Shown here piece by piece: positions 23,917-33,600 of a stretch of DNA of 34,809 nucleotides. This DNA is from Verrucomicrobiaceae bacterium (GTDB taxonomy: Bacteria > Verrucomicrobiota > Verrucomicrobiia > Chthoniobacterales > Chthoniobacteraceae), in the NCBI GenBank assembly GCA_005791535.1, contig SXWH01000159.1:1-34809 (forward strand), in the 5' to 3' direction. Each line of letters starts with the position of its first letter. Positions within the stretch are counted from its first letter, which is position 1. Made by a program: the position numbers and the translations under genes. The notes under the pieces are model-generated. The model worked only from the letters and a program-made list of their open reading frames with translations. It searched no databases and was not told the DNA's origin.

Positions 23917-26019
23917 CTACTTTGAAAGCAAATCAATCACTCCGTCGACGCACGGTTTGTTACTGGCGAGGTGGGCGAGGTAGTATGCAGCGACAGGGTC
24001 CCCTTTGCGGCCGCGGCGGGTGTTGGCTTCTTCAAAGAGCTTTTGCGCGGACGGGCGATCGTTTTTTTCAAGGAAGGAGAGGGCTTCGTGGTGAGCGGTG
24101 ATCCAGTCGGGCTCGGCCTCCCGCCGGGCAGGACCGATGAGTTCGTGTACAATCGCGATTTCGATTCGGCCCTTCATTCGGAACTTGCCAACGCGGCGAG
24201 TACGGTAGTCGGTGCCGATATGCTGCTTTACCTCCTCGGTGATGAGGATGCTGGTGCCGAACACCTTGTTGAGTCCTTCAAGTCGCGCGGCGCTGTTCAC
24301 TGCGTCTCCGATGACGGTGTAATCGCTGTGTTGCTCCGTACCGATGTAACCCGCGACGACATCGCCAAAGTGGATGCCGACCCGCGTGCGCAACTCCTGG
24401 CCATCCACGACGAGTTTGTCAGACTCGTGGAGCTTCCATGCGGCATTCACCGCGTTTTTTGCGGCATCGGGGTCCGGAACCGGAGCGCCCCACACGGCGA
24501 CAATGGCATCGCCGATGAACTTGGTTATAGTGCCATTATGATCGAAAATATGACCGGTCGTGCGCCGGAAATAATCGTTGAGCGTGGCGACAATTTGCTC
24601 GGGGTTCTTCACGTTTTCGCTCATTTCGGTGAAGCCTTCGATGTCAGTAAATAGGATCGCCGCCATGATGCGCTCGCCGCCCGGCTTCACGTCGTAGCCG
24701 CGCGCCTCCAATTGTGTGAGCACTTTGGGAGAGACGAGTTTGGCAAAGGCCTGCTTCAGACGACGCTGCTCTTCGGACAGGCGGAGTTTGAGAAAGCGCT
24801 CGATGTAAGCGCGACTTCCGATCGCCCAAACCAGTGCAACGGGAATCTGCACAAACGCCGGAACGCTCCACGGAAACCACACGCCCACGTAATGCACCTT
24901 CCAAACGCCATAGGCGATCAGGAGAATCGTGACTGCAACCGCCGCGCCCACCGCCTTGAAAGGACGGAAGAGCGACAGCAAAACGCCTGCAGCGATGCCA
25001 GCGCCAACGATGAATGCGTAATCAAGCGCGAGTGGTGTGCGCGTGAGCCAGTTGCCCTTCAAAAGATTTGCGAGCGCATTGGCCTGGAGTTCGACGCCAC
25101 TCATGAGCGGGAGATTACTCCGGTGATGAAGTCGATGAAACGGCGTAGAGAATAAATCCTCGCCAGCAGCCGCTCCCACGATACCGGGAGCCCCGCCGAC
25201 AATGACAATCTTGTTCCGGAATAGACCCGGCGCGGCACCTTCCTTCAGGTCCTTCCAAAAATACGAAGCGATGGCCGGTGTGGCATTCGGATCCTCCGGG
25301 TTCGGAGTCGGGCCTGCATAGTTCAGCCAGCGCGGTTTCAGGCGGGTTGTTTCATCAAGCTTTGCTCCCAGAGCGAGCGCGGCTTTCCAGGTCATGGAGG
25401 GTTCATCGGGCGTGCCCGTCATCAGCTCACGAACGGTGAATCGTTCATCGTGGACGAATGCGACAATTCCTTTGTCTTCGCCGGACGGATCACCAGCGTC
25501 GGAGATCACGTCGGTGGGCGGGATGAGCCGCTCGCCCTGAACGCCCGTTTTTCGGATGGATTCGCGAATAAACGCGAAAAACACCGGACGTTGTTTCTGG
25601 CCGGCAATTGCCTTGTTGTCGGCGTCCACTCCACGAAACTTGCGAATGGAAGCCGCGAAAGCCTCGTCCACTTTCGGGTCCTTCCACGGGGCTTGGAAAT
25701 CGAGATCATACAGCACTGCGGCTGCGCCGTTCTCACCGAGTATGTCGAGCAGCTTCGGCTGCGCTTTGCGGTCCACGGCGTCACCGTCGGTTTCGTCCAT
25801 ATAAACAATGGCGATGTTCTCAGGCGTGCCGCTGCGGTGGAAGATGAACGGAAGGTCGTAGCTGAGCGTAACGACGCTACCGCCGAGTCGCGTCAGAGCC
25901 AGCACACCGGAAGCGACCGCGAGCAATAGTCCGACGATCGCCGCAATGAGACGGGTGCGCCCTTCCGTAATTTGCACAATGCCGGGGAATCGACTGCGTG
26001 ACTGGTTGGACGCGGGCAT
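23917..26019 (-). CDS. CHASE2-domain class III adenylate cyclase
   Basis: A 700-residue inner-membrane enzyme making cAMP from ATP. One N-terminal membrane helix is at about 24-42, an extracytoplasmic CHASE2 sensor domain at about 45-320 (DLPFIFHRSGTPENIAIVYM, then LYDLDFQAP and KIVIVGGAPG), and three membrane helices at about 330-402. The catalytic domain is about 450-630: metal Asp459 (LFTDIEGFTEMSE), adenine-specifying Lys500 and metal Asp504 (TITKFIGDAIVAVWG), and DYTVIGDAVNSAARLEG, where the transition-state Asn575 and Arg579 are present and the second specificity residue is Thr568, as in class IIIb cyclases. All catalytic residues are intact. The C-terminal 70 residues look TPR-like. 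ATG 26019 follows the stop of the FecR/TPR/barrel gene by 4 bases, indicating translational coupling. Confidence 0.94.
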   Translation of the reverse strand: MPASNQSRSRFPGIVQITEGRTRLIAAIVGLLLAVASGVLALTRLGGSVVTLSYDLPFIFHRSGTPENIAIVYMDETDGDAVDRKAQPKLLDILGENGAAAVLYDLDFQAPWKDPKVDEAFAASIRKFRGVDADNKAIAGQKQRPVFFAFIRESIRKTGVQGERLIPPTDVISDAGDPSGEDKGIVAFVHDERFTVRELMTGTPDEPSMTWKAALALGAKLDETTRLKPRWLNYAGPTPNPEDPNATPAIASYFWKDLKEGAAPGLFRNKIVIVGGAPGIVGAAAGEDLFSTPFHRLHHRSNLPLMSGVELQANALANLLKGNWLTRTPLALDYAFIVGAGIAAGVLLSLFRPFKAVGAAVAVTILLIAYGVWKVHYVGVWFPWSVPAFVQIPVALVWAIGSRAYIERFLKLRLSEEQRRLKQAFAKLVSPKVLTQLEARGYDVKPGGERIMAAILFTDIEGFTEMSENVKNPEQIVATLNDYFRRTTGHIFDHNGTITKFIGDAIVAVWGAPVPDPDAAKNAVNAAWKLHESDKLVVDGQELRTRVGIHFGDVVAGYIGTEQHSDYTVIGDAVNSAARLEGLNKVFGTSILITEEVKQHIGTDYRTRRVGKFRMKGRIEIAIVHELIGPARREAEPDWITAHHEALSFLEKNDRPSAQKLFEEANTRRGRKGDPVAAYYLAHLASNKPCVDGVIDLLSK

Positions 26020-26023
26020 TGCG

Positions 26024-29000
26024 TTAGAAGCTAAAGCGGCAACGCACGAAGAAAGTGCGCTCGTGCGGCAGTTCCCGCAGATAGGTGAGCGGGCTCAGTT
26101 GGTAGTCGGTGTCGTTCAAATTCAGCACACCTGCGCTGACCTCGCACAAATTGTTGCGAAACCGGTAACCGAGCTGCGCATTCACCTGCCAGAAGTCATC
26201 GCCCGGCTGGCCGTTTGTGCGCGCTCCCGCCACCGCGCCATCAAGCTCCTGCGAATACCAGTTGAGTTCGGCCCGCGCAAATAAGCCGGAGGGCGAGTTC
26301 CAATTTGCGTACACCGTGCCCTCGTGCAGCACGGCCTGATCGAATTGATCCGCTCCTCTTTCGATGCTGACCGGCACTTCCTGGAAAATTGTGCGTAGTT
26401 CTGCATAGGTGTGCCGGTAGCCAAGGCCAACCGCCCATTCACTGCCAATCAGCTGATTGAGCCCCGCGCTGAGAACTTCCTCACGGTATGCGAGTGTCTG
26501 CGTCGTGCCACCGGGTAAAGATGCTGCCCCGGCTGGAAAAATCGGATGATTGATCAAATCGAACGCGCCCAAAGTTCGCTCCACGTCCTGCTCCAAGATG
26601 TTGAACGAAGCGCCCCACCAACTTCTGGTCGGCAGTGCGCCCTCAATGCTGAGGCCCCAGTTTTTATAAAGCGGCGTTTCCACCGAACCCGCAATGTCCT
26701 CGGAAATGAGCGTGCGGAAAGCCTGATTGAACCCTGCAAGTTGACTGGGCTCCAGACGTACACTTTCGTCAAACGTCACGCCGCCCAGCCCTTCCGTATA
26801 AACGCCGCGAACCGTGAACCAGCGCGAAGGCGAGAGCGTGAATCCAAACTTCCCGTTCAGCCGCTCGACTTCTGTCTGCCGTTCGCTCACTGGCGGATTG
26901 CGGAAGTTTTCCGGGCGTTCGATATGATCCCACGAGGCTCCCGCGATGAGCGTAATCCACGGAGCAGGCTTCATGAAATCGTAGGCATAGAGGCTGTGCC
27001 GCTCGAAATCCAAGCTCACATGCTGGCTGACGGCTGGCAGTGGATACAGCCCTTGGTTAACCGGATTGAGCAGCCCGAGCCGGGTATCCGTCTCAAACTC
27101 GCCACCCTGCCAGCGCCCACCGAGGATCAGCGTGTTGTGCTTCGTATCCCAGATATGCTGAACCTCGCCGGTATAAATCTCGAACTGCCGCAATGTCGCG
27201 AAACTGAATTGTTCGCTATTGGCGGATGCCACCGCTCCGCGCCCCAGAAATGGTGCGAGACCACGGAGAAATTCACGAGAGTAAGTCAGCGACTGGTCGG
27301 GATTCTGAACCACCGCTGGTATTTGACCAGAAACGGCGGACTGATTCAAAAATGCGCCGAGCTTTGGATTCGGCACGCGAGTGAGCAGCAACTGCCTCGT
27401 GGCTGGATCTGTGAGCACCTGCTCCGCCGCCAGCCGCCCGCCAAGGAAAAGCGTATGCACACCGGGAGCCCAGCGATGGTTCCACCCGCCCAGAAGCAGT
27501 CCCGGCTCCTGTTTTTCCTCGAAGTCCAGACCGAGGCTTCCCGGCAAATTGCCATAGTTCTGAAAAAGGTCGCCGCTCTCTTGATCCTGCCATTTTCCAA
27601 GCGTGTAGAAGACATCGTCCGGCGACGCCTGATACTTCGCCTGCCAATACACCTCCTCGCGCGAAGTCTCGCTGTTCGGGCGGTCGCCGTTGTCGTAAAG
27701 GTAGGAGAAATCGAAACCGAGGCTCAGTCGCCCGTAGGTGGCGAACACCGACGCCCGCTGGTCGAGTCGCCCATTATCTCGCCACTCGCCGGAGTAGCTC
27801 CCGCCCACGCCCTCGGCCTCCAGCAGCTTTGAATATTCCTGCTGCGAAACAAACTGCGACAGCGGCCCGCCGCCGACCGGTGCGAGCAGATACGCCAGCA
27901 GCAGTTCGTTGAACCACACCGTCTCATAGCGAAGCGAAATGCGGTTCGGGTCGCGCAGTGCGTCGAAGCTGTTCGACAGGAAAAGATGCGCCGAAGCGTT
28001 CGTGTAGTCGCTCTCCACAGCTCGAGTCGCCTCGCGCACGGCAAGATCCGTCATCCCCGCATTTTGGTAAACCTTCGCGAGATTCGAGCTTCGTATGGCT
28101 CGATCCTGATCCAGTAAGAACTGGGAGCGATAAATGCGGCGGTTGTCATTCAGTCGGAGCGATTCCTCGATGTCGCCAATCGCTGCGTTGTAGCGGTTCT
28201 CCTGCTGGTGTTGCACCGCCGAGTAGAGCCACGGCGTCGGGTCGTTCGGGTCAATCTGCTTTGCCAGATCGAGGTCCTTGCGCGCATCGCTCTTGCGTCC
28301 CTCCGCGCTGAATGCCTTGCCGAGATAGCTGTGGAAAATCGCCGACGCTGGCTCCACCGTTGCCGCCGTCTGCAAGTCGGCGCGACCTTCCTCCTGCCGA
28401 CCGCTTTTGATTCGCACCAGCCCGCGTCCAAGCCACGCATTTCCGAGTGCGCCGTCGAGCCTGATGGCTTGTTCAAACGCATCTTGCGCGGCACGAATGC
28501 GGTTTTCCGCGCTCAGGATGAACCCGTGCAGCGCGTGGGCCTGCGCATTCTTTGGCGTAAGGGATAGGCCCTTTTCCAGCGCCCGGCGAGCAGCGGCAGT
28601 CCGCCCGAACGAAAACTCCAACTCCGCCACGCGCGTCCACGCATAGCCATTCTGCGGCGCACCGGCGGCGGCTCTGCGTGCGGCAGCCAGTGCTCCCTCA
28701 AGATTACCGCGCGATTGCAGGAAATAGCTCTCCGCCATTTCTTCCGACACGCTTACGCCAGAAGGGTCTGGATTCGGCTCATTGGCATTACGATCCATGG
28801 AAGGGCTGTAATTCACCGCCGCGATCATCCGCTCCAGTGCACGGCGTCCCGGATTACTCACATCAACGGAACGTAACGCCACACGCGCTTCATCCACGCG
28901 ACCGACGGCGACCAGGACGCCCGCTTTGTACAGCCTGCCACCCGTGTTGCCCGGCGCGCGATTGGGATACTTTTCCAACGCACCGAGTAGATCGCCTTCC

Positions 29001-29716
29001 CGATAGGCAGCAAGCGATGCTGCAACTGCTCGCTGCTCGGCAGCGCTCATGCCGAGTTCCGACGGGTCGAGCACCCCGGGATAATAGAGCGCCCATTGCA
29101 GAATGTTCTTCGCGGAGATGGACGCGGTCTTTCTCGGAGCGCTGCCCGGCGCGGCTTCGCCTGCCTCGCCGGCATTCAGCAAGACGCGTCCGTGCGAGTT
29201 TCCCATCTCCACACTACCCTCGATCACATGGAAGAAAGAGCGCCCGCCCGACACTTGCACGAAAAGCTGTGTTCCTTTGAGAGCTCCGTTCGCGGCGGGT
29301 GTCTTGATTCCGATCTCCCCGCCTTCCTCGCGGCTAAAGATGAACGCCGCACCTCCCGAAAGATTGAGCTCCGGCTTCCCTCCACTGACGAGCTTCGGCG
29401 AAATCTCGATGGTGGTGAATTGCTCCATCCGCATCGTGTAGAGATCCGTGAGCTTGACCGTCGCGCGGCTCTTCTGACGGGTGCGGATGCGGTCGCTGAC
29501 GGCGAGAGATTGCGCATCAGTCGCCGCCGCCCACGCCGCCATACCGCTCTTTGCGACCTGAACGATGTTCTCGATTTCCAGAATCTGCGCGTCTTGTCCG
29601 AATGCGAAGGATGCAAACGCCACGAGGGGCAAAAGCAGACTGGGAGCCCCCAACAAATTTGGAGTTTTCACGTTTCCGTTGATCCCCGGTTGTTCGATTG
29701 AGCAGCGTCGTTTCAT
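26024..29716 (-). CDS. FecR-domain, TPR-repeat, outer-membrane beta-barrel fusion protein
   Basis: A 1230-residue exported protein. From ATG 29716 it has a signal peptide (basic MKRR, hydrophobic LLLPLVAFASFAFGQ ending near 40). The FecR domain is about 45-200, with the classic AVSDRIRTRQKSRATVKLTD near 72-91 and IGIKTPAANGALKGTQLFVQ near 135-154, then EGSVEM. TPR-like repeats run about 205-560 (AEAR/ALEKGLSLTPKNAQAH-type units, DAFEQAIRLDGALGNAWLGR, LDLAKQIDPNDPTPW). From about 630 to the end is an outer-membrane-type barrel of alternating strands, rich in Tyr, Trp and Gly, ending in RCRFSF with a terminal Phe, the usual assembly signal. No TonB plug domain is visible. The frame extends to GTG 29803, but this would bury the signal peptide. 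The CHASE2 cyclase follows 4 bases downstream. Confidence 0.87.
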   Translation of the reverse strand: MKRRCSIEQPGINGNVKTPNLLGAPSLLLPLVAFASFAFGQDAQILEIENIVQVAKSGMAAWAAATDAQSLAVSDRIRTRQKSRATVKLTDLYTMRMEQFTTIEISPKLVSGGKPELNLSGGAAFIFSREEGGEIGIKTPAANGALKGTQLFVQVSGGRSFFHVIEGSVEMGNSHGRVLLNAGEAGEAAPGSAPRKTASISAKNILQWALYYPGVLDPSELGMSAAEQRAVAASLAAYREGDLLGALEKYPNRAPGNTGGRLYKAGVLVAVGRVDEARVALRSVDVSNPGRRALERMIAAVNYSPSMDRNANEPNPDPSGVSVSEEMAESYFLQSRGNLEGALAAARRAAAGAPQNGYAWTRVAELEFSFGRTAAARRALEKGLSLTPKNAQAHALHGFILSAENRIRAAQDAFEQAIRLDGALGNAWLGRGLVRIKSGRQEEGRADLQTAATVEPASAIFHSYLGKAFSAEGRKSDARKDLDLAKQIDPNDPTPWLYSAVQHQQENRYNAAIGDIEESLRLNDNRRIYRSQFLLDQDRAIRSSNLAKVYQNAGMTDLAVREATRAVESDYTNASAHLFLSNSFDALRDPNRISLRYETVWFNELLLAYLLAPVGGGPLSQFVSQQEYSKLLEAEGVGGSYSGEWRDNGRLDQRASVFATYGRLSLGFDFSYLYDNGDRPNSETSREEVYWQAKYQASPDDVFYTLGKWQDQESGDLFQNYGNLPGSLGLDFEEKQEPGLLLGGWNHRWAPGVHTLFLGGRLAAEQVLTDPATRQLLLTRVPNPKLGAFLNQSAVSGQIPAVVQNPDQSLTYSREFLRGLAPFLGRGAVASANSEQFSFATLRQFEIYTGEVQHIWDTKHNTLILGGRWQGGEFETDTRLGLLNPVNQGLYPLPAVSQHVSLDFERHSLYAYDFMKPAPWITLIAGASWDHIERPENFRNPPVSERQTEVERLNGKFGFTLSPSRWFTVRGVYTEGLGGVTFDESVRLEPSQLAGFNQAFRTLISEDIAGSVETPLYKNWGLSIEGALPTRSWWGASFNILEQDVERTLGAFDLINHPIFPAGAASLPGGTTQTLAYREEVLSAGLNQLIGSEWAVGLGYRHTYAELRTIFQEVPVSIERGADQFDQAVLHEGTVYANWNSPSGLFARAELNWYSQELDGAVAGARTNGQPGDDFWQVNAQLGYRFRNNLCEVSAGVLNLNDTDYQLSPLTYLRELPHERTFFVRCRFSF

Positions 29717-30150
29717 TTGCTGTGCGGCGGTTATGGGATGGAGCGGCGTGTGTTGGCGACTCCGAGGTGATCGTAGAGGTTGGATGCGACGTATGTAATG
29801 CACCTTCCTTTCGATTCGCAGGTACCGGTGAACACATTAAAGTTCGCAAAAATTCGTGCTAACGTCTTCGCGAATACCGCACCAACACCATTCAGGCCTA
29901 ATGGTCGCATAGTTCCGCAAATATTGCCGTCGCAGACCCGCTCCACCTCGGCACAAGGACTGACAACCACATGCGCCGTATGCACCTCGCGGCCATCAGT
30001 AGTTCGGGGCGCCTTTCTATACATTCGCGCGCAAGCTGAGCATGGAACTGCGGCAAGAACTCCGATTACACCCACCGCGAAGCGATGCGGGCAGTTCTTG
30101 AAAGATTCGAACGATAGGGATGTCGGCATGGATCAAATGATGGAAGCGCA

Positions 30151-30177
30151 AAAAAACGGCGCTCTCTCAGCGAGCGC
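30151..30177 (-). terminator. Candidate rho-independent terminator with no recognised gene upstream
   Basis: Read on the minus strand, gcgctc (30177-30172), a 7-base loop and gagcgc (30164-30159) form a 6-base GC-rich stem. Two bases later comes a run of seven T (30156-30150). This is the classical form. It would stop a minus-strand transcript started somewhere between about 30180 and 30630. Confidence 0.48.
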
Positions 30178-30578
30178 GTGCATAGCGAATCCAACTGCGA
30201 ATTCAAACGATGAAAGCGCATTCCGTCCCAATGCGTGTCAGGCGATTTCGGATAAGATGACTGGATATCTGCTGGTTCCGAGGTTTTGGCGCAGACCGTA
30301 GCAACTGACTGACCAAAGTATGCTTTTGCGAAACGGCAGCGACACATTTCCCAGGACGATTGCTTTCAACGTGGATCGCGTGAATGAATACCAAAAGACT
30401 TTCGCGCGCATTTCGCCCGTGATCTCCATACTCCAGACCAGCCGACCATCTCCGGCGGTGCGGCATTGATTGCTTCAATGTGGAAGTTAATCGGGCGGAT
30501 TAAGGCCCCGCTCAAGCGATCATCGACTGTCCTCCCAAAATGCCCAACGAAGGTGCTGATTAGGTTCCATGAAGATTG

Positions 30579-30600
30579 AATCGCGGCAGGATGCGCGATT
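30579..30600. promoter_or_regulatory. Inverted repeat upstream of the PD40-protein gene
   Basis: aatcgcg (30579-30585) and cgcgatt (30594-30600) form a perfect 7-base inverted repeat with an 8-base spacer, ending 34 bases before ATG 30635. Its size and place fit a dimeric regulator site or a leader hairpin. No regulator gene is adjacent. Confidence 0.3.
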
Positions 30601-30634
30601 GTAAGTGACCGAGCTGGTGCTTACTTTAGCGCAC

Positions 30635-33600
30635 ATGAAAACAGCGTTTCGCTCCCAAGGTTTGGTTCTCCTCGTTTTCACCATGCTTTCGTTAACCCTG
30701 CGGATCCCAGGGTTCGGCGCGACGGAAATTGTCAGTGTTAGTACGGGAGGTGAGCCGAGTAGCTTTTCTCCAAGTCGAAACCCGGCGGTTTGCGCGACTG
30801 GGCGCTGGGTTGCCTTTGATTCCGCGTCAGGCGAGCTGGTCAGCAACGACCAGCTCGACAAGCGGGATGTGTTTGTCCGCGACCGACTCACGCGTGAAAC
30901 GATGCGCGCGAGCGTGGGCATCGGAGGAGAGGCTAACGACGACAGCACTGACCCTGCGATCAGCGCGGATGGTCGCTTTGTTGTTTTCACGTCATCAGCT
31001 ACGAACCTGGCCTCGTCCGACACGAATGGAGTGAGCGATATTTTTGTTTTTGACCGTCAGACGGGGAAGATATTGCGTGCAAGCGTGGCCACCGGCGGGA
31101 CGGAGGCCAACGGCTCGTCGTTCTTCCCTGCCATCAGCGGAAACGGGCGGTTCGTTGCGTTCATTTCGAGCGCGAGCAATCTCGTGTCAGGGGACACAAA
31201 CGGTCAGGACGACGCATTTGTGCATGATTTGGTGACAAGGACGACTACGCGGGTGAGTGTCCGCTCGGATGGGGTACAGACGCTTACCGTGCATAATTTC
31301 ACTGGTCCGCCAGACCTCAACCATGACGGGCAGCGGATCGTTTTCACCTCGTCTGCCAGCGACCTCGTGAGTGGCGACACCAATGGTGTCGCCTCTGATA
31401 TTTTCCTTCATGATCGCGTGGCGAAAACAACCGTCCTCGCAAGCGTTACCGCTGGCGGCGCGCAGGCGAATGCCTTCGCAGCAGACGGCAACATCAGCGA
31501 CGATGGCCACGTGATTGCATTCGTTTCGACTGCGACCAACCTCCCGGGCGGCAACGGCCAGCTGCACGTTTTCGTGCGCGACCTTCGAACAGGAGTGGTG
31601 TCGCGACCCCGACCTTCGGCGACCTACTCGTATGGTCCGCGACTTTCCGCCGACGGTAGCCGCATTGCGATGGTTTCAAAAGTTGCGGGCACAAGCGAAC
31701 AAGTGGAGATCGTGGACAGAACCAGTGCCAAGGTCTTCATGCCCGCACGCTTTCCGGACGGCACAGACGCCGGTAATTCGTCCGGCGCTGGCGTAAGCGC
31801 CGATGGGCGCGTAGCGGTATTTGTCGCAAGTGCGAATGGCATCGTTGCCGCGGACACCAACAACGCCGGCGATGTATTCGCGCGTCAGCTTTTCGATACG
31901 ATCAGTTTCTCTAAGACCGCTTATTATGCGCCGGAGAGCGACGCGAACGCTCAGGTCGTTGTGAAGCGCGACGGTGTTCTCAATGGCGCAGTCACCGTGC
32001 AGTATGCGGTTTCCGCTGCTGGCGACACTGCGATTGCCACCAAGGATTATAATGCGGCGGCCAAGGCTGGTACACTCACATGGCCCGCTGGCGATTCGAC
32101 CGATCGCATTCTCACGTTTCCGCTCATCAATACATCCGAAGGCGACGGCTATCGCTTTTTCACCGTTGCACTGACATCGCCGACTGGCGGCGCGGCAACA
32201 GGTAATGCTGAGACCAAGGTAGTGATCCGCGACACGGAGAGTGATCCGGTGGAGAACCGAGTCGGGCACGGACTGAAAATCACGCGAATCGAGTCACGCG
32301 GCACGAATTGGGACAGCGGACTTTTTCGGGCATTGTTTACGATCAAAAATCCCGCACCCCTGCCTTCGTTCCCAGGTTTCATTGAGTTTCGCTTCGACGG
32401 AAACGTCATCGCAAATGCGAACTTTGACTCCGTCCCTGCGAACGGCGAACTGGTCGTGGATGCGGTTGCAAGTCTCGGAAACGGTCCGGACGGAGATGTT
32501 TTCGCGTTATTGTTTGAGACGACCGACAACGGGGCTGTGCTCCAGGACAGCGGGTTCGCAGCCGGCTTTTTTGGCATCCTTGGATCCGCGCCACCAGAAG
32601 GTGGCGTGACTCAGCCGAATGTCGGTCTCAAGGCACCTGATATTACCGTTCCCACGATCAAGAGCATCGTTATCGAAGGTCCGGCAAACGTGAACGAAGG
32701 CGCTTTTGCAGACTACACCGCAAAGGTGACGCTGTCCGACAACACGATTCTCGCCAACGTCACACCCGGCTGGCGAACCTCGTTCTTCAATATCAGCGGA
32801 GCCGGGCGCTTCACCGCGAGCGATGTCGCTGCGGACAAGCCCGTGCAACTCACAGCGACTGTTACTCGCAACGGTGTTGCGAAAACTGCCACGCGTCAGA
32901 TTACTGTCAAAAATGTCCCGACCACACCCATAATAACGAGCAGCGCGACCGCCTCAGCCACACGAGGCAAACCCTTCACCTACCGCATCACCGCACGGCA
33001 TGAGGCAACCAGCTTCGATGCAATCGGGCTTCCCGCCGGTCTCAGCGTGAACACGAGCACAGGTACTATTTCCGGCGCTGCCGATACAGCCGGCCCTTTT
33101 GCTGTCCAAATCAAGGCCACCAATACGATCGGCACCGACACAAATCCTCTCACCCTCACCGTGTTTGAACCCAGCCCGCTCACGATCCAGATCGCCGGCA
33201 ATGGCACGGTTTCGCCAGACCCGAATGGCCAGCTCCTCGACGTTGGCAAAACTTACAAACTGATCGCTAAACCCGGAACCGGCCAGATTTTCGCCGGTTG
33301 GAGTCATGGCATCACGAGCCTGTTTCCCACGCTCCAATTCGTTATGGTTGCGAATCTCGTCCTCGACGCCACCTTCGTCGCAAACCCGTTTCCCACGCGC
33401 TCGGGCAGCTATACCGGCATCATCACTTCCGTTCCAGCGTCCCATGCCGCGGGCGGCCTGTTTCAGGCGAAGATCACCTCCTCCGGGCTCGCCACCGGCA
33501 AAATCGTGATCGGGGGTAAACCAGTCCCGTTCAAAACAAGCCTGCGAGCTGACGGGCAAGCGCCGCTCCTCACATTAAAACGCCCCGGTGTGCCATCCGT

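Larger units (their letters stand above)
29717..30634. other. Long divergent intergenic region (about 920 bases)
   Basis: Between the divergent FecR/TPR/barrel and PD40-protein genes I find no protein I can support. Several frames stay open (for example 29731-30129 minus, 29780-30301 plus, 30203-30478 minus), but their products look like shadow sequence. What does stand out is a minus-strand intrinsic terminator at 30151-30177 and a 7-base inverted repeat at 30579-30600, both listed separately. The region must also hold the promoters of both large flanking genes; I see no clear consensus pair. Confidence 0.5.

Noticed and set aside
29731-30129. 132-codon minus-strand frame ending 14 bases before the FecR/TPR/barrel start
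   Set aside because: It has a hydrophobic patch and several Cys, but no recognisable fold, start signal or family; more likely leader sequence. Kept as a possible small secreted protein only if conserved.
29780-30301. 173-codon plus-strand frame in the intergenic region
   Set aside because: Low-complexity, mixed composition without secondary-structure pattern, and it overlaps the minus-strand terminator and promoter region.
30203-30478. 91-codon minus-strand frame just before the orphan terminator
   Set aside because: TTG start without ribosome-binding site and no protein character; the terminator may instead end a non-coding RNA.
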